DNA from: Streptomyces sp. ERV7
Lineage (GTDB): Bacteria; Actinomycetota; Actinomycetes; Streptomycetales; Streptomycetaceae
Length of the DNA stretch: 64,000 bases
Assembly: GCF_001653515.1 (NCBI RefSeq)
Contig: NZ_LYOY01000051.1
Coordinates: 1,198,001 to 1,262,000, forward strand
Direction: 5' to 3'
Position 1 is the first letter of the stretch, and each line of letters opens with the position of its first letter. The notes under the pieces are model-generated. The model was not told the origin of the DNA and did no database searches. It saw nothing but the letters and a program-made list of their open reading frames with translations. The position numbers and the translations under genes were made by a program. Shown in pieces: positions 16,525 through 24,240 of this stretch.

Positions 16525-17499
16525 TCAGGCCTTGCCGCGGGCCAGCAGCCGGGCCTTGCGGGCGGCGAGCTTCTCGTCGAACTTGCTCGCCTCCGAGTCC
16601 AGGCCGCCCATGTACAGGCCGAGTTCCTCCTGCGCCTGGAGACCCTCCGGGCCGAGCCCGTCGATCTCCATGACCTTCAGGAAGCGCAGCACCGGCTGGA
16701 GCACGTCGTCGTGGTGGATGCGCAGGTTGTAGATCTCGCCGATCGCCATCTGCGCGGCGGCCCGCTCGAAGCCGGGCATGCCGTGGCCGGGCATCCGGAA
16801 GCCGACGACCACATCGCGTACCGCCTGCATGGTCAGATCGGGGGCGAGCTCGAAGGCCGCGCCGAGCAGATTGCGGTAGAAGACCATGTGCAGGTTCTCG
16901 TCGGTCGCGATCCGCGCCAGCATGCGGTCGCAGACCGGGTCGCCCGACTGGTGGCCGGTGTTGCGGTGCGAGATGCGGGTGGCCAGCTCCTGGAAGGCCA
17001 CGTACGCCACCGAGTGGAGCATCGAGTGCCGGTTGTCGGACTCGAAGCCCTCCGCCATGTGCGCCATCCGGAACTGCTCCAGCTTGTCCGGGTCCACCGC
17101 GCGCGAGGCGAGCAGGTAGTCGCGCATCACGATGCCGTGCCGGCCCTCCTCGGCGGTCCAGCGGTGCACCCAGGTGCCCCAGGCGCCGTCGCGGCCGAAG
17201 AGGGAGGCGATCTCGTGGTGGTAGCTGGGCAGGTTGTCCTCGGTGAGGAGGTTCACGACGAGCGCGATCCTGCCTATGTCCGTGACCTTGGACTGCTGCG
17301 GCTCCCAGGCCTCGCCGTCCTCGAAGAGGCCGGGGAAGTTGCGCGCGTCCGACCACGGCACGTAGTCGTGCGGCATCCAGTCCTTGGCGACCTTGAGGTG
17401 CCGGTTGAGCTCCTTCTCGACCACTTCCTCCAGCGCGTACAGCAGTCGGGCGTCGGTCCACGCGTCCGCACTGCCGAGGTGGGGAGAGGTGATCGTCAC
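16525..17499 (-). CDS. Acyl-ACP desaturase (diiron stearoyl-ACP desaturase family)
   Basis: 324 residues, cytosolic. The two diiron ligand motifs of soluble acyl-ACP desaturases are visible as EEGRH (within TAEEGRHGIVM) and DENLH (within IATDENLHMVF), with matching helix Glu residues upstream (EEVVEKELNRH). It introduces a double bond into acyl-ACP, adjusting membrane fluidity. The GTG start has GGAG 7 bases upstream. The promoter carries three CGTAGGT-type half-sites around a TAACCT -10 box, so repression by a TetR-like lipid regulator is likely; that regulator is not in the window. The electron donor is also not encoded nearby. Confidence 0.93.
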   Translation of the reverse strand: MTITSPHLGSADAWTDARLLYALEEVVEKELNRHLKVAKDWMPHDYVPWSDARNFPGLFEDGEAWEPQQSKVTDIGRIALVVNLLTEDNLPSYHHEIASLFGRDGAWGTWVHRWTAEEGRHGIVMRDYLLASRAVDPDKLEQFRMAHMAEGFESDNRHSMLHSVAYVAFQELATRISHRNTGHQSGDPVCDRMLARIATDENLHMVFYRNLLGAAFELAPDLTMQAVRDVVVGFRMPGHGMPGFERAAAQMAIGEIYNLRIHHDDVLQPVLRFLKVMEIDGLGPEGLQAQEELGLYMGGLDSEASKFDEKLAARKARLLARGKA

Positions 17500-17536
17500 G
17501 AGGGTGCTCCAGGGGGACGGGGAGGGGGGACGGGCT

Positions 17537-17571
17537 ACCTACGGCTACGTAGGTTACGAGACCGTAGGTTA
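17537..17571. promoter_or_regulatory. Operator cluster of the acyl-ACP desaturase promoter
   Basis: ACCTACG-GCTA-CGTAGGT forms a perfect inverted repeat (17537-17554), and CGTAGGTTA recurs exactly at 17548-17556 and 17563-17571. On the gene's strand the outer copy, TAACCTACG, contains the -10 hexamer. Repressor binding would therefore block RNA polymerase. Confidence 0.7.
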
Positions 17572-17594
17572 AGCGCGCAGTAAGCCCCAGCCAA
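17566..17594 (-). promoter_or_regulatory. Promoter of the acyl-ACP desaturase gene
   Basis: Reading the minus strand, TTGGCT (-35) is followed after exactly 17 bases by TAACCT (-10, TANNNT). The transcript would begin roughly 60 bases before the GTG start. The -10 lies inside the operator repeats. Confidence 0.6.
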
Positions 17595-17674
17595 GTCCCG
17601 TCCTCCCTCCAGTCCACTACTCTCCGTTATTCTCCCAGGTCAAGGTGGGTTACGGAGAGACAAGTCGGACATCC

Positions 17675-19315
17675 TCAGCTACCCTCCCGCACCTCCTCGG
17701 CCGTGGTGTCGCGCAGTGCGCCGTCGAGCAGCAGCCAGCGGGTGATCCCGATCGACTCCAGGAACGGCACGTCGTGGCTCGCCACGATCAGCGCCCCCTC
17801 GAAGGCGGCCAGCGCGTCGGTCAGCCGCCGTACGCTCGCCATGTCCAGGTTGTTCGTCGGCTCGTCCAGCATCAGCAGCTGCGGCGCCGGCTCGGCGAGC
17901 AGCAGGGCGGCGAGCGAGGCCCGGAAGCGCTCGCCCCCCGAGAGGGTGTCCGCCAAGCGGTCGGCGCGGGCCCCCTTGAACAGGAAGCGGGCGAGCCGCG
18001 CCCGGATCGCGTTCGCGGTGGCGCCCGGCGCGTACCGCGCCACGTTCGCCACCACGCTCAGCTCGTCGTCCAGTACGTCGAGGCGCTGCGGCAGGAACCG
18101 CAGCGGCACCAGGGCCTCCGCCTCGCCCGCCGCCGGGGCGAGCTGCCCGGCGAGCGCGCGCAGCAGGGTCGTCTTGCCGGCCCCGTTGCGGCCGACGAGG
18201 GCGATCCGCTCCGGCCCGTGGATGTCCAGACTGCCCAACGCCCGCTCCGCGTAGGGCAGCCGGAGGTCACGCAGGGTCAGCACGCCCCGGCCCGGATGGA
18301 CCTTGGTGTACGGGAGCTCCACGCGGATCTCGTCGTCGTCCCGGACCGCGTCGACGGCTTCGTTCAGCCGGTCCCGGGCCTGGGCGAGGCGCTCGGTCTG
18401 GAGGATGCGGTGCTTTCCGGCCGACACCTGGGCCTCGCTCCGGCGGCCGTTGGCGACGATCTTCGGCACCCGCTTGTTCTCATAGCTCTTCTGGGCGAAC
18501 CGCTGGCGCCGCGCCAACTTGACGTGGGCGTCGGTGAGTTCGCGCTTCTGCCGCTGGACATCGGCCTCGGCGGTCCGCACCATCCGCTCGGCCGCCTCCT
18601 GCTCCACGGCCAGTGCCTCCTCGTACGCCGAGAAGTTGCCCCCGTACCAGGAGACCTCGCCGTCGCGCAGATCCGCGATCTGGTCGACCCGGTCGAGGAG
18701 TTCGCGGTCGTGGCTCACCACGACCATCACCCCGGGCCAGGCGGCGACGGCGTCGTGGAGGCGCCGACGGGCCCGCAGGTCCAGGTTGTTGGTCGGCTCG
18801 TCGAGCAGCAGGACGTCCGGGCGGCGCAGCAGCAGCGCGGCCAGGCGCAGCAGCACCGACTCGCCGCCGGAGAGCTCTCCGATGGTCCGGTCGAGACCGA
18901 CGGCGTCGAGGCCGAGTTGTCCGAGCGCGGCCAGGGCCCGCTCCTCCACGTCCCAGTCGTCGCCGACCGCCGTGAAGTGCTCCTCGCGGGTGTCGCCCGC
19001 CTCGATGGCGTGCAGCGCGGCCCGCACCCGGTCGATGCCGAGGGCCTCGTCGACCCGCATCGCGGTGGCCAGGGTCAGGTTCTGCGGCAGATAGCCGATC
19101 TCGCCCGCCGTGGTGACGCGGCCGTCGGTGGGGGTGAGTTCACCGGCGAGCAGCCGCAACAGCGTGGACTTTCCGGAGCCGTTGAGACCGATCAGACCGG
19201 TGCGGCCGGGGCCGACGGCCAGCTGGAAGCCGTCGAACACCGAGGTGCCGTCGGGCCAGGCGAAGGAGAGGCCGGAGCAGCCGATGTGCGTCGAGGACGC
19301 GGAGTAAGTAGACAT
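17675..19315 (-). CDS. ABC-F family ATPase (ribosome-associated, possible antibiotic-resistance type)
   Basis: 546 residues with two ATP-binding domains and no membrane segment. Walker A motifs are GLNGSGKST and GRNGAGKTT; ABC signatures are LSGGE (twice); Walker B regions are VLLLDEPTNNLDL and LLMLDEPTNNLDM. A charged linker of about 80 residues (KRELTDAHVKLARRQRFAQ) between them is the P-site tRNA-interaction motif that reaches into the ribosome. Members either aid translation or protect ribosomes from antibiotics. The ATG has GGGAG 6 bases upstream. The roughly 280-base upstream region contains paired inverted repeats, in line with antibiotic-responsive attenuation known for some ABC-F genes. 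Resistance specificity cannot be read from sequence. Confidence 0.92.
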   Translation of the reverse strand: MSTYSASSTHIGCSGLSFAWPDGTSVFDGFQLAVGPGRTGLIGLNGSGKSTLLRLLAGELTPTDGRVTTAGEIGYLPQNLTLATAMRVDEALGIDRVRAALHAIEAGDTREEHFTAVGDDWDVEERALAALGQLGLDAVGLDRTIGELSGGESVLLRLAALLLRRPDVLLLDEPTNNLDLRARRRLHDAVAAWPGVMVVVSHDRELLDRVDQIADLRDGEVSWYGGNFSAYEEALAVEQEAAERMVRTAEADVQRQKRELTDAHVKLARRQRFAQKSYENKRVPKIVANGRRSEAQVSAGKHRILQTERLAQARDRLNEAVDAVRDDDEIRVELPYTKVHPGRGVLTLRDLRLPYAERALGSLDIHGPERIALVGRNGAGKTTLLRALAGQLAPAAGEAEALVPLRFLPQRLDVLDDELSVVANVARYAPGATANAIRARLARFLFKGARADRLADTLSGGERFRASLAALLLAEPAPQLLMLDEPTNNLDMASVRRLTDALAAFEGALIVASHDVPFLESIGITRWLLLDGALRDTTAEEVREGS

Positions 19316-19356
19316 ACATGTCTCCCTGTTGCGGGGAAGGGCGGGGGCAACGGGAA

Positions 19357-19478
19357 CTGAGACACCGGTGTCAGGGCAGCAGGAGAGAAGAAAAGAGGCC
19401 CTGGTCGTGGAGGACGGCTCGGAGGCAGGTCACACCGCGCGCGCGACACGGAAGGGAGTGCGCGAAACGGTGTCTCAG
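19357..19478 (-). promoter_or_regulatory. Structured leader of the ABC-F gene (candidate attenuator)
   Basis: CTGAGACACCG (19357-19367) and CGGTGTCTCAG (19468-19478) are perfectly complementary 11-mers about 100 bases apart, both in the 289-base gap upstream of the ABC-F start. The first also belongs to a local perfect 12-bp palindrome GACACCGGTGTC (19361-19372), so two mutually exclusive stems are possible. This arrangement suits conditional read-through, but no leader peptide or U-tract was identified. Confidence 0.4.
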
Positions 19479-19604
19479 GTGCCTCAGACGAGCAACGTCC
19501 TACTCCGATCGACGACAACAGGGCCGAGAAGAACGTACGACGGGGCGCGGGCCGGGTGCAAACGATTTACGGCCCGGGACGATCCGCGCCGTCGCGGGTG
19601 CGGG

Positions 19605-20021
19605 TCAGCAGGCGTCGCGGAGCAGGGCGGTGAGGTCCCCGTCGAGGTCCAGGTAGTGGTGCTCGTGGCCGGGGGGCACCATCAGCTGGGTGCGCTTGAG
19701 GAAGCGGCGCAGCTCGGAGGTGCGGATGTGCACCATCGCGGTCCCCTCCGGGGCGTGGAACTCCACGACCGTGCGGTCGAACCCGTACGGCCGGACCCGC
19801 ACGTCGCCCATCCCCGCCGAGGTGTCCACCCCGCTCTCCAGGAGTTCGCGCGAGAACGCCCAGCAGACCTCCACCCCTTCGAGGGTGGCGGGTGCGGGGA
19901 AGACCATCCGCACGGCGAAGGGGTCCTCGCGGTCGTAGCTCAGCGTCGCGGGGACGGTCTGGACCCGGGGGTCGGACGCGATCAGGCGGGCCTCGACGGC
20001 TTGCTCGATGACAGTGGACAA
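19605..20021 (-). CDS. ssgD: SsgA-like sporulation/cell-division protein (SsgD-like)
   Basis: 138 residues from a TTG start (the M of MSTVIEQ). It covers the full SsgA-like (SALP) fold: LSYDREDPFAVRM, VCWAFSRELL, GDVRVRPYG, LRRFLKRT and HHYLDLDGDL. SALPs are found only in morphologically complex actinomycetes; they direct septum placement, cell-wall turnover and spore-wall synthesis. The MSTVIEQ start and FHAPEGTAMVHIR stretch resemble SsgD as I remember it; the paralogue assignment is moderate confidence while the family is certain. It stands alone between the ABC-F leader and a divergent secreted propeller gene. Confidence 0.88.
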   Translation of the reverse strand: MSTVIEQAVEARLIASDPRVQTVPATLSYDREDPFAVRMVFPAPATLEGVEVCWAFSRELLESGVDTSAGMGDVRVRPYGFDRTVVEFHAPEGTAMVHIRTSELRRFLKRTQLMVPPGHEHHYLDLDGDLTALLRDAC

Positions 20022-20229
20022 GGCCCTGTTCCCCTAACCTCACGACCGGGTACTTCTCTTGCTGCTGCTCACGAAGACGGCAGAAAACACGGTTCCGTGC
20101 ACATGAGCCGGGGGTGAGCTGTGTCACCTGATCGCTACGTGTGCGTCACTTTCCGGTGTGTCACCGCTCGGCTTCACGCGGTACTCAACGGGATCCGGAT
20201 TGATGTCGATACGGTCGAATTTCGCCCTC

Positions 20230-20258
20230 TGGACGGCCCTCGCGGGGTCGGCTAGCTT
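20230..20258 (+). promoter_or_regulatory. Leaderless promoter of the secreted BNR-repeat gene
   Basis: TGGACG (-35) and TAGCTT (-10) are separated by exactly 17 bases, and the -10 ends 8 bases before the ATG at 20267. The start site would fall at or next to the ATG, and no ribosome-binding sequence is present. Confidence 0.6.
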
Positions 20259-20266
20259 CCAGCGCC

Positions 20267-21358
20267 ATGAAGCCCATGGGGAAGACGAGACGCATGCTGT
20301 CGGTGGGGCTGGGCGGGGTGGCGCTGGCGGCCGCGCTGACCGCACCGGCCCAGGCGCACGGCCACGACGACACGGGCCCGGCGCCGGCCTGGCAGCAGAC
20401 GACGACCGGTACGGACGCCCGGTTCCGCGGGCTCGCGGCGGTCAGCCGGAGCACCGCGTGGGTGGCCGGCACGAAAGGCACGGTGCTGCGGACCTCCGAC
20501 GGCGGGCGCACCTGGCGCGATGTGTCGCCTCCGGGCGCGGGCGGGCTGGAGTTCCGGGACGTGGAGGCCTTCGACGGACGGCGGGCCGTGGTGCTCGCCA
20601 TCGGCGAGGGCGAGGCGTCCCGGGTCTATCGGACCGAGGACGGCGGCGCCACCTGGAAGGAGTCGTTCCGCAACCCGGACCCCAAGGCGTTCTACGACTG
20701 CCTCACCTTCTTCGACCACCGCCACGGCCTGGCCGTGAGCGACCCGGTCGACGGGAAGTACCGCGTCCTGTCCACCGCCGACGGCGGCCGCTCCTGGAAG
20801 GTGCTGCCGAACGCGGGCATGCCCGAGGCGCAGCCCGGCGAGGCCTCCTTCGCGGCGAGCGGCCAGTGCCTGGTGAGCTCCGGGGCGCACGACGTGTGGC
20901 TCGCCACCGGCGGCGCCGCCACCGCGCGCGTCCTGCACTCCGCCGACCGCGGCCTGACCTGGACGGCGAGCACCTCGACGATCCCGGCCGGTGACCCGGC
21001 GCGCGGCGTCTTCGGGCTCGCCTTCCGCGACCGTACGCACGGGATCGCGGTCGGCGGCGACTACCGGGCCGGGCAGCTCTCGCCCCGGGCGGCCGAGGTC
21101 ACCGGGAACGGCGGCCGCAGCTGGTCCCCCGCGGCGGCCCCGGTCGCCGCCTACCGCTCCGGCGTCGCCTGGCTGCCGCACAGCCGGTCGGCCGCGCTCG
21201 CGGTGGGCCCCACCGGCACCGACGCGACCACCGACGGCGGCCGCACCTGGCACACCGTCGACACCGGCTCGTACGACACCGTGGACTGCGCCCCCGACCT
21301 CGGCTGCTGGGCGGCGGGGGAGAAGGGCAGGGTGGCGCGGCTCGCGCGCAGGCCCTAG
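20267..21358 (+). CDS. Secreted BNR/Ycf48-like beta-propeller protein
   Basis: 363 residues. A signal peptide (KTRRMLSVGLGGVALAAAL, cut near AQA-HG) is followed by a propeller built from repeats with Asp-box turns S/T-x-D-x-G-x-x-W: SDGGRTW, EDGGATW, ADGGRSW, ADRGLTW, GNGGRSW and TDGGRTW. Such proteins are often annotated as oxidoreductase or sialidase-like, but no sialidase Arg triad or cofactor motif is evident, so the role is unknown. ATG 20267 was chosen because it sits just behind a well-formed promoter. Its stop overlaps the convergent YciI gene stop by 4 bases. Confidence 0.85.
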   Translation: MKPMGKTRRMLSVGLGGVALAAALTAPAQAHGHDDTGPAPAWQQTTTGTDARFRGLAAVSRSTAWVAGTKGTVLRTSDGGRTWRDVSPPGAGGLEFRDVEAFDGRRAVVLAIGEGEASRVYRTEDGGATWKESFRNPDPKAFYDCLTFFDHRHGLAVSDPVDGKYRVLSTADGGRSWKVLPNAGMPEAQPGEASFAASGQCLVSSGAHDVWLATGGAATARVLHSADRGLTWTASTSTIPAGDPARGVFGLAFRDRTHGIAVGGDYRAGQLSPRAAEVTGNGGRSWSPAAAPVAAYRSGVAWLPHSRSAALAVGPTGTDATTDGGRTWHTVDTGSYDTVDCAPDLGCWAAGEKGRVARLARRP

Positions 21359-21657
21359 CGGGCGGGCAACTCCTGCCGGTACGGGGCGAGTCCGGGGGCG
21401 ACCTTCGTCGCGAAGAACTCGGTGATCCGGTACGCGCAGACGCCGTGGACGCTGAAGGGGTCGGTCGCCGTGATCCGCTCGATCTCCGCGCGGTCGTCCC
21501 CGACGGCCAGGATGATCCCGCCCTCGCGGGGCTCCTTGCGCCCGGAGGCGATGAACACCCCGGCCTCGTACTGCCCGTTCAGCCAGGCGACATGCGCGTC
21601 GAGCAGCTCGTCGACGCGGGAGAGGGGAGCCGTGTAGCTCAGGTCGAGTATGAACAT
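21355..21657 (-). CDS. YciI-family protein
   Basis: 100 residues with the ferredoxin-like YciI/YCII fold: MFILDLSYTAPLSRVDELLD at the start, GVFIASGRKEPREGGIILA in the middle and the family's conserved DPFSVHGVCAYRI near the end. The His/Asp pair in DPFSVHG is the putative active site. Family members are small enzymes or stress proteins with poorly known chemistry. ATG 21657 is the only start consistent with the fold. It is divergent from endonuclease V by 39 bases and convergent with the propeller gene. Confidence 0.85.
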   Translation of the reverse strand: MFILDLSYTAPLSRVDELLDAHVAWLNGQYEAGVFIASGRKEPREGGIILAVGDDRAEIERITATDPFSVHGVCAYRITEFFATKVAPGLAPYRQELPAR

Positions 21658-21684
21658 GATCGTCAGGCTACTCCGGGCAGCCCC

Positions 21685-21690
21685 TAGGCT
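21685..21690 (+). promoter_or_regulatory. -10 element TAGGCT just before endonuclease V
   Basis: TAGGCT lies 6 bases before ATG 21697, compatible with leaderless transcription. The bases between read GAGGGA, so a weak ribosome site cannot be excluded if transcription starts elsewhere. Confidence 0.4.
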
Positions 21691-21696
21691 GAGGGA

Positions 21697-22398
21697 ATGG
21701 CGACGCTCACAGAGATCCCCGAGGGCTGGCCCGTCGACGAGGCCGGGGCGCTGGCCGTGCAGGACGAACTGCGCGGCCGCGTCGAGCTCGACGAGCCCGG
21801 CCCGCCGCCCGGCACCGGTCTCGTCACGGGCGTGGACGTGGCCTACGACGACGAGCGGGACGTCGTCGCGGCGGCCGCCGTCGTCCTGGACGCCGCCACC
21901 CTGAAGGTCGTCGAGGAGTCCACCGCCGTCGGCCGCGTCGCCTTCCCGTACGTACCGGGGCTGCTCGCCTTCCGGGAGATCCCCACGGTCCTGGCGGCCC
22001 TCGGCGCGCTGCGAGCCGACCCCGGCCTGGTGGTCTGCGACGGCTACGGGCTCGCCCACCCGCGCCGCTTCGGCCTCGCCTCCCACCTCGGCGTCCTCAC
22101 CGGGCTCCCGGTGATCGGCGTCGCCAAGAACCCGTTCACCTTCGCCTACGAGCAGCCCGGCGCCGGGCGTGGTGCGGCCTCGGCGCTGGTGGACGGGCAG
22201 GGCGAGGAGGTCGGCCGGGCGCTGCGCACCCAGCGAGGCGTCAAGCCGGTGTTCGTCTCCGTCGGGCACCGGGTGAGCCTGGACAACGCCTGCGCCCACA
22301 CCCTGCGGCTGAGCCCGCGCTACCGCCTTCCGGAGTCGACCCGGCGCGCGGACGCGCTGTGCCGCGAGGCACTGCGCACCGCGCTCCGGCCCGTATGA
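21697..22398 (+). CDS. nfi: Endonuclease V (deoxyinosine 3'-endonuclease)
   Basis: 233 residues. Family motifs are in order: TGVDVAYDD with the first metal-binding Asp, YVPGLLAFREIP, the second acidic site VVCDGYGLAHPRRFGLASHL, and GVAKNPF. The enzyme nicks DNA one nucleotide 3' of deaminated bases, mainly inosine, starting alternative excision repair. Length and motif spacing are normal, so it should be active. It stands alone and ends 8 bases from the convergent reductase gene. Confidence 0.95.
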   Translation: MATLTEIPEGWPVDEAGALAVQDELRGRVELDEPGPPPGTGLVTGVDVAYDDERDVVAAAAVVLDAATLKVVEESTAVGRVAFPYVPGLLAFREIPTVLAALGALRADPGLVVCDGYGLAHPRRFGLASHLGVLTGLPVIGVAKNPFTFAYEQPGAGRGAASALVDGQGEEVGRALRTQRGVKPVFVSVGHRVSLDNACAHTLRLSPRYRLPESTRRADALCREALRTALRPV

Positions 22399-22405
22399 CC
22401 CCCTC

Positions 22406-23620
22406 CTAGCGGGCGTCTGCCACGCGGAAGCGGATGCCCGCCTTCTGGATCCGGTCCAGCAGGGCGTCGCCCATCGCCGTGACCGTCGTCAACTGTCCCG
22501 ACAGATCGGGCAGTTCGTCGAGGGCGAGGCTCAGGGCCCCCTCGGCGAGGATCTTCGCGGTCTCGCCGTACCCCGGGTCGCCGCCCGAGACCTCGGTGAA
22601 CACCCGGCGCCCGCCGCCCTCGCCGACGAAGCGCAGCGAGAACCAGCTCCGGTCGCGGCGCTCCTGGTCGGGGCCGCTGCCCGGCTCGTAACGGTTGATC
22701 AGCCACCGCCGCGCGGCGGGCAGCTGGGCCACGCCGAGCGCCGCGCCCGCTCCGGCCACCGCGCCCAGGGCCATCGGCAGCCGCCGCACCGCCGCGAAGT
22801 GGCGGTAGCGGAAGTCGGGGCCGTAGCGGGCGCTCGCGGCGGCCGAGCGGGCCACCACCATCGGGTCCAGGACCGGCAGGGGCAGCGCCCAGGCGCCCGT
22901 CTCCCGGCTGAAGTGCGGTGCGCCCAGCGGGGCGCGGGCCCGGCGCCCGACCAGCCGGGGCTCGTGCAGCCGCCGCTCCCGGGCCGCCCTGAGCTGCTGC
23001 GGGCCGCGCCCCATCGCGGTGATCGCGGAGGCCAGGGTGCCGCCGGAGAACATCGCGTTCGAGCGCACGAAGCCGTCCACGCTCAGCGGCACACCCTCGG
23101 GGAGCTGCTTGACCGTGTAGTACACGCCCAGGTCGCACGGCACCGAGTCGAAGCCGCAGGCGTGCACCAGGCGCGCGCCGGTCTCCCGGGCCCGCGCGTC
23201 ATGGCGTACGTACGTCGTGTCCACGAACTCCGGCTCGCCGGTCAGATCGAGGTAGTCGGTCCCCGCCTCGGCGCACGCGGCGACCAGGCCCTCGCCGTAC
23301 CAGACGTACGGGCCGACCGTGGTGACCACGACCCGCGCGGACCCGGCGAGCGCGCGCAGGGACTCGGGGTCGGCGGAGTCCGCCGTGATCAGGGGGAGCG
23401 AGGCGCACGCCGGGTCGATGGCGGCCAGCTTCTCGCGCAGCGCCTCCAGCTTGGCGGCCGACCGCCCCGCGATCGCCCAGTGGCACCCCTGGGGCGCGTG
23501 CGCGGCCAGATACTCCGCCGTGAGCGTGCCCACGAACCCCGTGGCCCCGAACAGCACGATGTCGTACGGCCTGGCCGCCCGCCGCGCCCGCTGCTCCGCC
23601 GACCGCTCCGACCGCTTCAC
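22406..23620 (-). CDS. Saccharopine dehydrogenase-like/trans-acting enoyl reductase family protein
   Basis: 404 residues from GTG 23620, which has GGAGG 8 bases upstream. The N-terminal Rossmann motif is VLFGATGFVGTLTAEYL, followed by GRSAAKLEALRE and TTVGPYVWYGEGLVAACAEAG, all standard for the saccharopine-dehydrogenase-like group that includes the mycobacterial trans-acting enoyl reductase. Hydrophobic stretches around LPMALGAVAGAGAALGVAQL suggest membrane association. The substrate is unknown; lipid reduction is the best guess from relatives. It stands alone, divergent from yjbR and convergent with nfi. Confidence 0.85.
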   Translation of the reverse strand: MKRSERSAEQRARRAARPYDIVLFGATGFVGTLTAEYLAAHAPQGCHWAIAGRSAAKLEALREKLAAIDPACASLPLITADSADPESLRALAGSARVVVTTVGPYVWYGEGLVAACAEAGTDYLDLTGEPEFVDTTYVRHDARARETGARLVHACGFDSVPCDLGVYYTVKQLPEGVPLSVDGFVRSNAMFSGGTLASAITAMGRGPQQLRAARERRLHEPRLVGRRARAPLGAPHFSRETGAWALPLPVLDPMVVARSAAASARYGPDFRYRHFAAVRRLPMALGAVAGAGAALGVAQLPAARRWLINRYEPGSGPDQERRDRSWFSLRFVGEGGGRRVFTEVSGGDPGYGETAKILAEGALSLALDELPDLSGQLTTVTAMGDALLDRIQKAGIRFRVADAR

Positions 23621-23721
23621 AGTGTTGCCCTCCGCATCTGCACCGGTCGCGCTCCCGCGCCGTTGTCGGTGGCTGAGGCTAGCGTGAGAAGCCGGGTCGC
23701 GGGTGATCAAGGAGGACGGAC

Positions 23722-24105
23722 ATGGGAGCACCGCCGAAGGCCGCGCTGGCGAAATGGGAGAAGCTGCGGGAGTTTGCCCTGGGCCTGCCGGGGGCCGTCG
23801 AGGAGCACCCCTGGGGCGAGACCGTGGTGAAGGTCAACAAGAAGATCTTCGTCTTCCTCGGCGTGGACGACGGCAGCTGTCCACTGGGCATGGGCGTCAA
23901 GCTGACGGACGAGGCCACGCACGCGCACGCCCTGTCCTCGCCCGGGGCCCAGCCTTCGGGGTACGGCCTGGGCAAGTCGGGCTGGGTGCAGGTGCCGCTG
24001 GCCGAGAAGGGCGCGCCGAGGGCGGATCTGCTGTGCGAGTGGGTGGAGGAGAGCTATCGGGCGATCGCCACGAAGAAGCTGATCGCGGAGCTCGACGCCG
24101 GCTGA
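23722..24105 (+). CDS. MmcQ/YjbR family protein
   Basis: 127 residues with the YjbR (CyaY-like) fold. Characteristic stretches are LPGAVEEHPWGETVVKV, KKIFVFLG and SGWVQVPL, then WVEESYRAIATKKLIAEL. Family members are small cytosolic proteins called DNA-binding from structure, without a settled function. ATG 23722 is preceded by AAGGAGG. It is followed by the regulatory region of the beta-oxidation operon and is probably a separate unit. Confidence 0.88.
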   Translation: MGAPPKAALAKWEKLREFALGLPGAVEEHPWGETVVKVNKKIFVFLGVDDGSCPLGMGVKLTDEATHAHALSSPGAQPSGYGLGKSGWVQVPLAEKGAPRADLLCEWVEESYRAIATKKLIAELDAG

Positions 24106-24144
24106 GCGGGGCCCGGTGGAACACTGGCGTACCACTCGGTAAAA

Positions 24145-24158
24145 ACCAAGCGCTTGCT
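24145..24158. promoter_or_regulatory. KstR2-like palindromic box upstream of the beta-oxidation operon
   Basis: ACCAAGCGCTTGCT matches AnCAAGnnCTTGnT, the operator pattern known for mycobacterial KstR2 (TetR family, acyl-CoA responsive). It lies 12 bases upstream of the -35 hexamer of the CoA-transferase/acyl-CoA dehydrogenase gene. The core CAAGCGCTTG is a perfect 10-bp palindrome. The cognate regulator is not in the window. Confidence 0.6.
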
Positions 24159-24170
24159 CGCGCAGAGGGC

Positions 24171-24199
24171 TTGTGCGAAGTGGAACGTGTTCTTAGCAT
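24171..24199 (+). promoter_or_regulatory. Promoter of the chimeric CoA-transferase/ACAD-thiolase-fadB operon
   Basis: TTGTGC (-35) and TAGCAT (-10) are separated by exactly 17 bases. Transcription would start near 24206, inside the downstream operator, giving a leader of about 35 bases with a GGGGG ribosome site before ATG 24241. Confidence 0.65.
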
Positions 24200-24200
24200 C

Positions 24201-24217
24201 ACTGATGTTACATCAGT
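24201..24217. promoter_or_regulatory. 7-3-7 inverted-repeat operator over the transcription start
   Basis: ACTGATG-TTA-CATCAGT is a perfect inverted repeat starting 2 bases after the -10 hexamer. A dimeric repressor bound here would block initiation. With the CAAG/CTTG box upstream it suggests two regulators. Confidence 0.65.
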
Positions 24218-24240
24218 TGTGTCACAGTGCTGGGGGCTCG

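Noticed and set aside
17614..17644. Second desaturase promoter candidate TTGACC-18-TAGTGG
   Set aside because: The -10 lacks the final T and spacing is less good; TTGGCT-17-TAACCT closer to the gene is better and coincides with the operator.
19192..19518. 108-codon minus-strand frame covering the ABC-F leader and start, considered as a leader peptide
   Set aside because: It is far longer than known leader peptides, overlaps the ABC-F coding start out of frame, and has no ribosome site or conserved composition.
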